This document shows, one piece after another, positions 25,861 through 34,377 of a DNA stretch of 46,886 nucleotides. The position numbers were made by a program, and so were the translations under genes. Origin of the DNA: JABWBD01 sp040768665 (GTDB taxonomy: Bacteria; Planctomycetota; Planctomycetia; Pirellulales; Thermoguttaceae). Position 1 is the stretch's first letter. Each line of letters starts with the position of its first letter. The stretch is taken from contig JAXGMN010000076.1 in the NCBI GenBank assembly GCA_040768665.1, positions 1-46,886 of the forward strand. The letters run 5' to 3'. The notes under the pieces were generated by a model that saw only the letters and a list, made by a program, of their open reading frames with translations, was not told the DNA's origin and ran no database searches.

Positions 25861-26472
25861 TTATAGCCTGGCCCTCCAAGCAATCGAAGCCCCCTCGAAA
25901 GCGCCGCCATCGCTTTTGAATGTTCGCGGGGCCGGGACGTGCGGGGGGTGGCCATCGTGGTGCGCGCCGGGGGCAGGATCATCGACCGATCGTTTCCCGC
26001 CTCCTGCCGGAATGGATCGCGCTGGTGAAAGCGAGTCGAATGCCTTTGACCGCGGTTGCTCTTCGATCCAATCGACCAAGACATGCTCTCCGCCCGGGCC
26101 TTCCGGTGAGCTGAGATAGCCGACCAGCACGTCAAGCCTTTTGTTCCAGCCGGCCTTCAATCGCAGGAGACGATTCACGACCGCATCGGATGGTTGCTCC
26201 GCCTGGGCGCTTGCCAGGTTGACGCCTTCGATGACCACCGTGCTCGACGGACCGTCGTACGCCCGCAGGACGCGGACTTTGCGCTGCTTATATCCCGTGA
26301 ATCCCTGCTTCCGCTTGAACTTCCCGGCCAACTCGTCCAGGCATCTGCGGATTTCGCCGGCGACACGCGCGCGTTGCTCTCTCGGGGCGAGGTAGGGGGC
26401 AACCACCGCTTCGTACAAGGGTTCGATCTCTTGGTCCGGGTCGGAGCAGTCGATCGGCCGGGGTTCCGACAT
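25861..26472 (-). CDS. Hypothetical basic protein of about 203 residues
   Basis: ATG 26472 is preferred over the longer frame because upstream codons run into a dispersed repeat (26478-26560). The product starts SEPRPIDCSDPDQEIEPLYE and has a helical middle (AGEIRRCLDELAGKFKRKQG). A likely folded segment with VRVLRAYDGPSSTVVIEGVN follows, then VLVDWIEEQ. The last 50 residues are rich in P, G, H and R and may be outside the original reading frame. A fragment of a close paralogue lies at 25056-25146. No known domain was recognised. Its place behind the toxin-antitoxin pair gives no functional hint. Confidence 0.5.
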   Translation of the reverse strand: MSEPRPIDCSDPDQEIEPLYEAVVAPYLAPREQRARVAGEIRRCLDELAGKFKRKQGFTGYKQRKVRVLRAYDGPSSTVVIEGVNLASAQAEQPSDAVVNRLLRLKAGWNKRLDVLVGYLSSPEGPGGEHVLVDWIEEQPRSKAFDSLSPARSIPAGGGKRSVDDPAPGAHHDGHPPHVPAPRTFKSDGGAFEGASIAWRARL

Positions 26473-26477
26473 TGGCG

Positions 26478-26560
26478 GTCGGTTGGTGGGGACATCGTTT
26501 CCGGGGGTGCGCGGGTTCGCCCCGGGCAAGCGAGTCTTGCCCTTTAGCACGGAGCGTCGG
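26478..26560. repeat. Dispersed GC-rich repeat (GCCGGCGA type), diverged copy
   Basis: The stretch from GGGGACATCGTTTCCGGGGG to ACGGAGCGTCGGGCGG aligns with 27100-27190, sharing AGTCTTGCC and GGAGCGTCGG. It lies directly before the start of the 203-residue protein gene. Confidence 0.45.
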
Positions 26561-26699
26561 GCGGTGTTGCGGATCGTGAGGTGGAGCGGGAAACGGGGCC
26601 CAGCGAATTGAGGAGTCAACGAATGAAGGGGGCGTGGGCCGGGGTGGAGAGGTGAGTATGGCCGTTGGCCAATTGAGGATGGGATTCGCCGTGGGCCTG

Positions 26700-26734
26700 G
26701 GGTAGTGCCCGTGTTGCAAGAAGGGCACTAACCC
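26700..26734. repeat. Palindromic hairpin
   Basis: GGGTAGTGCCC (26700-26710) pairs with GGGCACTAACCC (26723-26734) with one interruption and a 12-nt loop. There is no T run. Confidence 0.55.
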
Positions 26735-26842
26735 AGGCTACGGTGGACGGAGGCCTTCGGCCAAGAATGCGGACGGAAGGCGGTGAGTCGGGCGGCGGTG
26801 ATGATGAGCAACGGGCGAGGCGAGCGATTTCGCTTCGTGCCC

Positions 26843-26933
26843 GGTGTCCTCTGTGCCCTCTGTGGTGAAAGGAAGGCTGGGTGGTGGCGTCGGAAGACCG
26901 TTTCACCACAGAGAACACCGAGGAAAGTGGGAC
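26843..26933. repeat. Inverted-repeat element of the CCTCTGTGGTGAAA type, copy 2
   Basis: GTGCCCTCTGTGGTGAAAGG and TTTCACCACAGAGAACACC are arranged as inverted arms around a GGTGGCG-containing centre. The whole 90 bp is homologous to 24158-24247. Confidence 0.7.
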
Positions 26934-27069
26934 GCGAGGACCGAGAGTACGGAGCAGGGAGTGGGCGGGGGAGTGCGGGGCAGATCGCGTTTTCGTATGC
27001 GATAGTGCTCAGGACGTTTTGAGGTTGACCGTGAAGCAGAAACGCGGCCGCTGTGATTATCGGGTTGCA

Positions 27070-27170
27070 GCCCGGTGGGCCTTTGGGTGCCGGTTGCCGG
27101 CGATATTGTCCCCGGGGCTGCGCGGACTTCGTGGGCGGGCTGCCGAGTCTTGCCCCTTCGGGGCGGAGCG
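27070..27170. repeat. Dispersed GC-rich repeat (GCCGGCGA type), copy 2
   Basis: TTGCCGGCGATATTGTCCCC, GGGCTGCGCGGACTTC and CCCCTTCGGGGCGGAGCG align in order with 24341-24440. From here to 27390 no gene is seen; GGAGGCTGCTGAAAA at 27315 resembles a C-type element arm. Confidence 0.6.
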
Positions 27171-27389
27171 TCGGCGGGTGTTGCGCGGCGGGAGGGGAGC
27201 GGTTTGGAGGAGCGTGTGCGAGAAATGGCCGCAAGAGTAGGAGACAAGTGTCGGTATTGGCTGGACAAAGATGAACGGACAGAAAGAAAGCGGTGACAGG
27301 TCACGCACTCCAAAGGAGGCTGCTGAAAATCCCATGATGCCGCGGCCTGTCTGCGGAGGTTCACGCTCCTTGCCTGCAATCTCCCTCAG

Positions 27390-29549
27390 TAGCGAGTGAA
27401 CGTAACGATCCACGCAGGCCCGTGGCATTTCCTGAGTGCGGCGCTTCGCGCCGTAGCGAGGAACGTAACGATCCACGGGGCGGGCCTGTGGCATTTCCTG
27501 AGCGCGGCGTTTCTGCGCTGGGCAGCGAGAACGTAACGATCCACGGGGCGGGCCCGTGGCATTTCCTGAGGCGCGGCGTTTGCGCTGTAGCGAGGAACGG
27601 AATGATCCACGGGGCGGGCCCGTGGCATTTCCCGGAGCGCGGCGTTTGCCAGAAGCGCGAGGAACGATCCGCCGGGGGCGGGCCCGCATTTCCCTGAGCG
27701 CGGCGTTTCTGCGCTGTAGCGAGGAACGTAACGATCCACGGGGCAGGCCCGTGGCATTTCCTGAGGGTGCGGCGAAGCGAAGCGGTAGCGAGAATGGGTC
27801 GATCCACGGGCAGGGGCCCGTGGCATTTCCTGGGACGCGGCGTTGCGCTGTAGCGAGGAATGTAATGGTCCACGGCAGGCCCGTGGCATTTCCTGAGTGC
27901 GCGGCGTTTGCCCTGTAGCGAGTGAATGTAACGATCCACGGGCGGGGTCGCGGCATTTCCCGCGGCGTTTGCGCTGTAGCGAGGAACGTAACGATCCACG
28001 GGCAGCCCGTGGCATTTCCTGAGGCGCGGCGTTTGCGCTGTAGCGAGGAACGTAACGATCCGCCGGGGCAGGCCTCCGTGGCATTTCCTGGGACGCGGCG
28101 TTTAGCTGTAGCGAGGGAACGTAATGGTCCACGGGGCGGGGCCCGTGGCATTTCCGGAGAGCGCGGCGTTTGCCCCGTAGCGAGGAATGTAACGATCCAC
28201 GGGGCGGGCCCGTGGCATTTCCAAGCGCGGCGTTTTTCCGGTAGCGAGGAACGTAACGATCCACGGGGCAGGCCCGTGGCATTTCTGAGTGCGGCGTTGC
28301 TGCGCTGTAGCGAGGAACGTAACGATCCACGGGGCAGGCCTGCAGCATTTCCTGAGCGCGGCGTCGCGCTGTGGCGAGTGAACGCACGATCCACGGGCAG
28401 GCCCGTGGCATTTCCTGGGCGCGGCGTTTCTGCGCTGTAGCGAGGAACGTAACGATCCACGGGGCAGGCCTGTGGCATTTCCTGAGACGCGCGGTGTTTG
28501 CCAGCGAGTGATCAAACAACGATCCACGGGGCAGGCCCGTGGCATTTCCTGAGACGCGGCGTTGCGCTGGGAAGAAGCGAGGATCGTAATGATCCACGGG
28601 CAGGCCCGTGGCATTTCCGAGACGCGGCTCCTGCGCTGTAGCGAGGATCGTAATGATCCACGGGGCAGGCCCGTGGCATTTCCCAAGCGCGGCGTTTCTG
28701 CGCTGTGGCGAGGAACGATCCACGGGGCAGGCCCGTGGCATTTCCTGAGACGCGGCGTTTGCCGCCGTAGCGAGGATCGTAACGATCCACGGTGCGGCCC
28801 GTGGCATTTCCTGAGCGCGGCGTTCGCGCTGTAGCGAAGATCGTAACGATCCACGGGCAGGCCCGTGGCATTTCCTGAGACGCGGCAAGCCGCGCTGTAG
28901 CGAGGAACGTAACGATCCACGGGGCGGGCCCGTGGCATTTCCTGAGACGCGGCGTTTGCGCCGTAGCGGGGAACGTAATGATCCACGGGGCGGGCTCCGG
29001 GGTGGCATTTCCCTGAGACGCGGCGTTTGCGCTGTAGCGAGGATCGAAATGATCCACGGGGCGGGCCCGTGGCATTTCCCGAGGCTCGGCGTTGCGCTGT
29101 AGCGAGGAACGTAATGATCCACGGGGCAGGCCCGTGGCATTTCCTGAGACGCGGCGTTTGCGCTGTAGCGAGGAACGTAATGATCCACGGGGCAGGCCCG
29201 TGGCATTTCCTGAGGCGCGCGGCGTTCGCGCTGTAGCGAGGAACGTAACGATCCACGGGGCGGGCTCGTGGCATTTCCCGAGGGCGCGCGGCGTTGCCTT
29301 GCGCTGTAGCGAGGAACGTAACGATCCACGGGGCAGGCCCGTGGCATTTCCTGAGCGCGGCGCGCTGTAGCGAGGGAACGCACGATCCACGGGCAGCCCG
29401 TGGCATTTCCTGAGCGCGGCGTTTGCGCTGTAGCGAGGAACGTAACGATCCACGGGGCAGGCCCGTGGCATTTCCTGAGGGCAAGTGGCGTTTGCGCTGT
29501 AGCGAGGAACGCGGGACGATCCACGGGCAGGCCCGTGGCATTTCTGGAG
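27390..29549. repeat. Tandem array of about 33 units of about 66 bp with a conserved hairpin
   Basis: I count 33 occurrences of the motif GATCCAC (or close variants) at an average spacing of 66 bp, ranging from about 60 to 74 bp, from 27408 to 29518. Each unit consists of the palindrome CCACGGGGCAGGCCCGTGG, then CATTTCCTGAG, then GCGGCGTTTGCGCTG, then TAGCGAGGAACGTAAC. The hairpin has a 7-bp stem and a 5-nt loop (GCAGG or GCGGG); some changes keep pairing through G-T wobble (CCTGTGG). Single-base indels are scattered everywhere, and the same peptide motifs appear in all three minus-strand frames, so the array is not protein coding. A variant with GGATCG instead of GGAACG clusters at 28.58-29.05 kb, as expected from local duplication. 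It is not a CRISPR: both halves of the unit are conserved and there are no unique spacers. Function unknown. Confidence 0.9.
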
Positions 29550-29724
29550 GTGGTGAATTGTCGTCCGGCGGCACCGGCCGGCTTTCCGTTCACCCCTCAC
29601 GACCTAAACAAACCATCTCCCTCCGTGGCCTCCGTGACCTCCTGTTCGACTCTTCTCCTCTTGTCTGAGCTTCTCTCTTCCTTTCTAATCCTGGAGAGCC
29701 CTATGCGAATGACGCTTGATGAAG

Positions 29725-29859
29725 CCAAACTTCCCGGGCGACACGGAGAAGGCGGCCATTCTCGGCCACGAAGGCTTCCTCGACTACTTCACCGCCACGT
29801 TTGACGGAGAGAATTGCGTCGTCGCGTTGGAGCCGAACGGCAGCATACCTCGGGCGTGA
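29725..29859 (+). pseudogene. C-terminal remnant of an aspartic-protease-like (retropepsin-type) protein
   Basis: The frame reads NFPGDTEKAAILGHEGFLDY, then FTATFDGENCVVALEPNG and a stop at 29857-29859. An I-L-G-x-x-G-F-L followed by F-x-F-D-G segment is typical of the end of retropepsin-like planctomycete proteins. No start or catalytic D-T-G/D-S-G is present; the 5' part was replaced by the sequence that follows the tandem array. Confidence 0.45.
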
Positions 29860-29888
29860 GAACCCTTTCCTTCGAAGGAGCGCGACCT

Positions 29889-30806
29889 ATGGCGACGACC
29901 AAGGCAGTAGCGGGCAAGACGCGGATTGGCTGGATTGGAACTGGTGTGATGGGCTCGAGCATGTGCGGCCACCTCTTGGATGCCGGGTTCGAGACGACCG
30001 TGTTTACCCGCACGCGTGCCAAAGCGGAATCGCTGCTGAGCCGCGGCGCACGGTGGGCCGACAGCCCCAAGGCCGTCGCGGGAGCTTCCGACGTGATCTT
30101 CACAATCGTGGGATACCCGGTCGACGTGCGCAACGTCGTCCTGGGATCGGACGGGGTGCTCGCCGGGTGCAAATCCGGGAGTATTCTCGTCGACATGACT
30201 ACCAGCCAGCCGTCGCTGGCTGCCGAGATTGCGGCCAAAGCAGCGGAAAAGGGAGCCCACTCGATTGATGCTCCGGTATCGGGCGGCGACATCGGCGCCC
30301 GCGAGGCCCGCCTGTCCATCATGGTCGGCGGGCAGAAGGAAGCGGTCGAAGCCGTGCGGCCGTGTTTCGAGCGAATGGGCAAGACAATCGTGCACCAGGG
30401 CGGTCCCGGTGCCGGGCAGCATACGAAAATGGTCAACCAGATTCTCATTGCCGGCAACATGGTCGGCGTCTGCGAGGCCCTCCTTTACGCCTACCGAGCC
30501 GGGCTCGATCTGAATACGGTTCTCGAATCGGTCGCCTCCGGTGCGGCCGGAAGCTGGTCGCTCTCGAATCTCGGCCCCCGTATTATCGCCAACAACTTCG
30601 ATCCGGGGTTCTTCGTCGAGCACTTCATCAAGGACATGGGGATCGCCCTGGAAGAGTCGAAGCGGATGGGGCTGTCGATGCCGGGGCTTGCCTTGGCGCA
30701 TCAGCTCTATCTCTCGCTCCAGGCGATCGGCCACGGGCGCGACGGCACGCACGCGCTGGAGCTGGCGTTGGCGGCGATGTCGGGAGTGGACTGGAAACGC
30801 CGGTGA
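29889..30806 (+). CDS. NAD(P)-dependent beta-hydroxyacid dehydrogenase (3-hydroxyisobutyrate dehydrogenase family)
   Basis: ATG 29889 follows a GAAGGAG site 8 nt upstream, giving 305 residues. The Rossmann loop GTGVMG is at residues 17-22. The substrate motif DAPVSGG is at 127-133, with the catalytic lysine K180 in GAGQHTKMVNQ. The C-terminal all-helical domain is complete (GSWSLSNLGPRI, HFIKDMGIALEESKRMG). The family reduces or oxidises 3-hydroxyisobutyrate, tartronate semialdehyde or related 3-hydroxy acids. The sequence does not settle which. The gene stands alone, followed by a B-type hairpin element 100 bp downstream. Confidence 0.9.
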   Translation: MATTKAVAGKTRIGWIGTGVMGSSMCGHLLDAGFETTVFTRTRAKAESLLSRGARWADSPKAVAGASDVIFTIVGYPVDVRNVVLGSDGVLAGCKSGSILVDMTTSQPSLAAEIAAKAAEKGAHSIDAPVSGGDIGAREARLSIMVGGQKEAVEAVRPCFERMGKTIVHQGGPGAGQHTKMVNQILIAGNMVGVCEALLYAYRAGLDLNTVLESVASGAAGSWSLSNLGPRIIANNFDPGFFVEHFIKDMGIALEESKRMGLSMPGLALAHQLYLSLQAIGHGRDGTHALELALAAMSGVDWKRR

Positions 30807-30906
30807 CTTCCGGGGGCGGCCAGTCGCGACAGCCTTCTTCGTCAGTTACCCGGCGAAACCGGCGTGAGCATGCCGATCCTCCACGAGAACCGACCGTAGC
30901 CCTTGC

Positions 30907-31032
30907 CGTAACCGTTCACGCCCACGGAAAAGAGGGGGACAGGTCCATGTTTTCGGCCGACGTCTTTGACGCCAAAATACTCGAACTGGCCGAAGAATGG
31001 ACCAGTCCCCGACCGTGGGCGTGAACGGTTAT
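30907..31032. repeat. B-type hairpin element, full copy 1
   Basis: The outer arms ACCGTTCACGCCCACGG and CCGTGGGCGTGAACGGT enclose an inner inverted repeat. On the left this carries GGGGGACAGGTCCAT and on the right ATGGACCAGTCCCC. The whole 126 bp can fold into one long hairpin. Confidence 0.85.
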
Positions 31033-31094
31033 CCCTTGCCGGTCTTCTCCGCGTCCATCATGCGTGGAAAGACGAATCTCAAGTTCTCTTCAGG

Positions 31095-31538
31095 CTATAC
31101 GCCTGCGGTGACTGGGGCGCGGCACCGGCTCCGCGGAATCCCATTATCGCGCATCACCTCGCAGGCCGCGAGCGTCAACTGCTTCGCTTCCCCGGTATTT
31201 CTGACAAAGAGATCCGCGCCCGCTGCGCGGCACTGATGCGCGACGAATGCCTCGTCGTCATCGCCGCGTATGGCCAGCACAAGGACTTTCGGCAGCGCTG
31301 CACCGGCTTTGATCTGCCGGATCAGCGCGAGGTCCGAAGCATACTGGAAGGAAAGCGTCACAACGACCAGATCCGGACAGGTCGTGCGAATCAACGGGAT
31401 CACTTCCCGCAGGTCCGCTGCCTCGCCGCACACGTCAAAGCCATCGGTCAATTCGATCACCGATCGGCAGCCCGCACGCAATCCGCCGTGCGGCGCCACA
31501 AGCAGCACTCGTACAACGCGGTCTCCAAGATCGTCCAT
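31095..31538 (-). CDS. Receiver-like domain protein lacking the phosphorylation residues
   Basis: ATG 31538 follows a perfect AAGGAG site with 7 nt spacing, giving 147 residues. The fold pattern is that of a NarL-type receiver: VVRVLLVAPHGGLRAGCRSV, then FDVCGEAADLREVIPLI, then PDLVVVTLSF, then LPKVLVLAI, then AAGADLFVRN. The residues needed for phosphorylation are replaced: the acidic pair after strand 1 is A15-P16, the acceptor aspartate position is T61, and the conserved lysine is arginine. No output domain follows. It is therefore probably a pseudo-receiver that signals through protein binding, independent of phosphate. No kinase or output gene is adjacent. Confidence 0.75.
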   Translation of the reverse strand: MDDLGDRVVRVLLVAPHGGLRAGCRSVIELTDGFDVCGEAADLREVIPLIRTTCPDLVVVTLSFQYASDLALIRQIKAGAALPKVLVLAIRGDDDEAFVAHQCRAAGADLFVRNTGEAKQLTLAACEVMRDNGIPRSRCRAPVTAGV

Positions 31539-31808
31539 CCCGTTCTCCTTCGTTTCCTCGGAAGCGGTTTGCTTCCGCCTTGCCCTGGAAAAAAGAGGAC
31601 GGACCGAAGAGCTCGAATCCGTGGCTTTGGTAGCGCCCTCGTACGCCAAACACAGGATTCTCGACTACCTGAGGCTAATTGGGGGCGGCGATAATATCCA
31701 TCCGTGATTTACTGGATACCCAGTCAGGGATTTCCTGAACACCCTTAATCTCCCTGCTGCCCTTCCTTAGCTGATTTACGGCTTGCCAGCTCCCGTGGCA
31801 AGCCGACA

Positions 31809-31838
31809 TTGACGCGTCGCACGCCGTTGTCCTATGCT
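31809..31838 (+). promoter_or_regulatory. Sigma-70-type promoter of the LptF/LptG-like gene
   Basis: TTGACG (31809-31814) and TATGCT (31833-31838) are separated by 18 nt, about 87 bp before the start codon. The rest of the stretch 31539-31924 shows no gene. Confidence 0.5.
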
Positions 31839-31924
31839 CCTGGGGCACTGCCATTTCGAAACCGCTCTTTCGGGGGTTACGTTCGGATTCCCTCCCATTT
31901 AGTGGCCGGTTGGGTGATCGCTTC

Positions 31925-33064
31925 ATGTACATTCTCGACCGATACCTGCTCCGGCAGTTCTTACAGACGTTTGTGATCTGCTACCTGAGCCTGACCGGGC
32001 TTTATGTCATTTTTGACGCGTTCACTCAGCTCGACGAGTTTCTTCGCTGGGCCGAGAAAGGGGGGGCGGGGCTGTTCGCCATCATGGGACCCTACTACTT
32101 CTATCGAGGCGTCTGGTTCTTTGACCGGACAGCCGGGCTGCTGACGTTGACCGCCGCCATGTTCACGGTTACCTGGATTCAGCGTCATCAGGAGTTAACG
32201 GCAATCATGTCGGCGGGGATTTCGCGGGTTCGGGTTGTGGTTCCGATTGTCGCGGCGGTTGTCGTGATCAGCCTGTTGGCGGCAGTCAACCGGGAACTGG
32301 TCATTCCCCGGTTTCGGGAGCAGTTGGCCGTCAAGCCTCGCGACATGGCTGGAAATGTCGGCCGTAAGCTCACTCCCCGGTACGATGCTCAGACCGACAT
32401 CCTGCTGCGAGGCGGGGCCTCGTTCGCCGACGCGAAACGGATTGAGAAGCCGGACTTCCTGCTTCCCCAGTCGCTGGATCATTACGGCAAGCGGCTAGCT
32501 GCCGCAGAGGCGTTCTATCTGGCCCCAGAAGCGAACCGCCCGGGTGGATACCTGCTCAAAGGCGTCGAAGAGCCGCGCGGGCTGGACCTGCTGCCTTCGC
32601 TGACGCTTGGCGGGCGGCCGGTCATCGTCACCTGCCGGGATGCTCAAGGCTGGCTCCGGTCTGGAGAGTGCTTCGTCGTAAGCAACTACAGTTTCGACCA
32701 GCTCACCGCGGGCACTGCCTGGCGGGACTTCTCTTCGACGGCGGAACTGATCGGAGGGCTGCGCAACCGCAGCTTGGATTTCGGGGCGGATGTCCGAGTG
32801 GCCATCCATTCGCGGATCGTGCAACCCCTGATGGACGTGACGCTGCTGTTTCTCGGGCTGCCCCTGGTGCTCAAGGGGGAGAACCGCAATATCTTCCTCG
32901 CGATCGGCCTCTGCACGCTGGTTACCTCGGCATTTGCCCTGGTCGCGATCGCTCTTCAGTACATGGGCTCGATCTATGCAGTTAGTCCGGCGCTAGCAGC
33001 CTGGGCGCCGCTGATTCTCTTCGTGCCGATTGCCGCCGGACTCGCCGAATCGATGTGGAAGTAG
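31925..33064 (+). CDS. LptF/LptG-family permease (YjgP/YjgQ)
   Basis: ATG 31925 gives 379 residues with the family start MYILDRYLLRQFLQTFVICY. There are membrane segments near residues 12-32, 60-80 (TAGLLTLTAAMFTVTW) and 95-120, a periplasmic beta-jellyroll middle (about 120-270), and three C-terminal helices (VTLLFLGLPLVLKG, ILFVPIAAGLAE). LptF and LptG form the membrane part of the ABC transporter that pulls lipopolysaccharide from the inner membrane. No lptB, lptC or partner permease is adjacent. Planctomycetes often keep such genes dispersed, and the cargo here is not proven to be LPS. A promoter lies at 31809. Downstream to 33300 there is no gene. Confidence 0.85.
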   Translation: MYILDRYLLRQFLQTFVICYLSLTGLYVIFDAFTQLDEFLRWAEKGGAGLFAIMGPYYFYRGVWFFDRTAGLLTLTAAMFTVTWIQRHQELTAIMSAGISRVRVVVPIVAAVVVISLLAAVNRELVIPRFREQLAVKPRDMAGNVGRKLTPRYDAQTDILLRGGASFADAKRIEKPDFLLPQSLDHYGKRLAAAEAFYLAPEANRPGGYLLKGVEEPRGLDLLPSLTLGGRPVIVTCRDAQGWLRSGECFVVSNYSFDQLTAGTAWRDFSSTAELIGGLRNRSLDFGADVRVAIHSRIVQPLMDVTLLFLGLPLVLKGENRNIFLAIGLCTLVTSAFALVAIALQYMGSIYAVSPALAAWAPLILFVPIAAGLAESMWK

Positions 33065-33300
33065 TAGCAGCCCCGCAGACCGGCGCAGGGCAGTCTTCCC
33101 CTCGTTCGAGTAATGGTGTCGGGAGACGCCATTTGCCGCGACGGGACGAAGCGTTGGCCCAAGCGGCTTGAACGCGCAGCACCCCCCTCCTTTGCTGCAG
33201 ACGGCGGATGGCAAACTTTGACTGACCTGCTTTGCTTTCAAAAGCCGAATAATCAGCAGTACCGGTACGATGACCGGCATGGATCCGATACGCGGCCAGC

Positions 33301-33399
33301 TTAGAGCTTATCCTAAAACCGGAGGAGGGGACAGGCACATTTTGCTCCGAAGACTCCGCAAAATAAGCCAGTCCCCGACGGTTTTGGGATAAGCTCTAA
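33301..33399. repeat. A-type hairpin element, full copy
   Basis: TTAGAGCTTATCC (33301-33313) and GGATAAGCTCTAA (33387-33399) are perfect inverted ends, extended by TAAAACC/GGTTTTG. Inside lie GGGGACAGGCACATTTTG and AAAATAAGCCAGTCCCC. The total is 99 bp. It occupies the gap between two genes. Confidence 0.88.
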
Positions 33400-33447
33400 G
33401 CCGGCGACGGCCCAAACACCGACGCGCATCTCGTGACAGGGGGGAAT

Positions 33448-34371
33448 ATGGCCACGGCTCGGGTGCTTCGGCCATCGTACATCGCACGCATTCGCCACTC
33501 GGTTGCCGCCGTGGTCCTGCTCTTTGCGGGCATCTTTTTCGGTGGCACGGCCACGGCACGCGGTCAAATGCTCTTGCCGGGCCGCTCGAACCCTTTGAAG
33601 GCTTCGACGAGTCGGGAGTCGCGTGAAGATGCGATCGGATCGATTCCGCTGGCCAGGCTTACGCCTGAAACGCAGGCCACGGTGAGGTCCGTTCTGTCCA
33701 ATGTTACGATCTATCGCCGGATGCCATTGCGTGTGATCCCGTGCGACCCGGAGATGTATCTCTTCCTGGTTCGCCATCCGGATGTGGTGGTCCATATCTG
33801 GCAGGTGCTCGGCATCACGCAGATCTCGCTGGAGCAACTCGAGGCCGATCGCTACCGCCTGACCGATTCCGCGGGGACCGAGGGTACGATTCAGCTCCTT
33901 TACCACAGTCCAGACACACACCTTGTCTATACGGAAGGCAAATACGAAGGTCCGCTTTCGACCAAGCCGACCCGCGGCCGCGGAATCCTTCTGCTCCGAA
34001 GCAGCTTTGTCCAGGAACCCGGGGGACGTTCGTTCATCAGCGTGCAACTCGACACCTTCATGCAAGTCGAACCGGGCGGAGTGGAACTGCTCACCAAGAC
34101 CTTCCAGCCGATCGTAGGCAAGATTGCCGATATCAATTTCGTGCAGACCGTCGGGTTCGTCGGCAGTCTGTCGCGGACGGCGGAGGTGAACTGCCCTGGA
34201 GTCCAGAGGCTGGCATCGAGACTGACCAAGGTGGAACCAGCCGTTCGTGAGGAGTTTGCGGAGGTCGCCCAGCGCGTGGCCTGCAAAGCCGCTCATCTGC
34301 CATTGGCGACGGAAGAGGGCCTGGAAGAGCCGATCATTGCACGCGCCTCGGACGGGACAGAAACGCAGTAG
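33448..34371 (+). CDS. Exported hypothetical protein (planctomycete type)
   Basis: ATG 33448 gives 307 residues; a GTG at 33433 in the same frame is possible. A basic N-terminus and hydrophobic stretch (RHSVAAVVLLFAGIFFGGTA) form a signal peptide. The body has no recognised motif: SNVTIYRRMPLRVIPCDPEM is followed by VVVHIWQVLGITQISLEQLE, then LTDSAGTEGTIQLLYHS. The pattern looks like a mixed alpha/beta domain. The composition and uninterrupted frame support a real gene. It converges on the ligase gene, with only 6 bp between stops. The role is unknown. Confidence 0.7.
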   Translation: MATARVLRPSYIARIRHSVAAVVLLFAGIFFGGTATARGQMLLPGRSNPLKASTSRESREDAIGSIPLARLTPETQATVRSVLSNVTIYRRMPLRVIPCDPEMYLFLVRHPDVVVHIWQVLGITQISLEQLEADRYRLTDSAGTEGTIQLLYHSPDTHLVYTEGKYEGPLSTKPTRGRGILLLRSSFVQEPGGRSFISVQLDTFMQVEPGGVELLTKTFQPIVGKIADINFVQTVGFVGSLSRTAEVNCPGVQRLASRLTKVEPAVREEFAEVAQRVACKAAHLPLATEEGLEEPIIARASDGTETQ

Positions 34372-34377
34372 ACCGCA

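Noticed and set aside
22521..26500. Integron cassette array, suggested by toxin-antitoxin genes and palindromes
   Set aside because: No attC-type R-box pairs (GTTRRRY/RYYYAAC) frame the genes, and no integron integrase is seen.
27390..29549. CRISPR array
   Set aside because: Both halves of each unit are conserved, there are no unique spacers, unit length is uneven and no cas gene is present.
27386..29593. Long minus-strand open frames (up to 735 codons) across the tandem array, with repeated peptides such as KCHGPAPWIVTFLA
   Set aside because: They arise because the GC-rich unit lacks stop codons. The same peptides occur in all three frames owing to indels between units, and there is no start or ribosome site.
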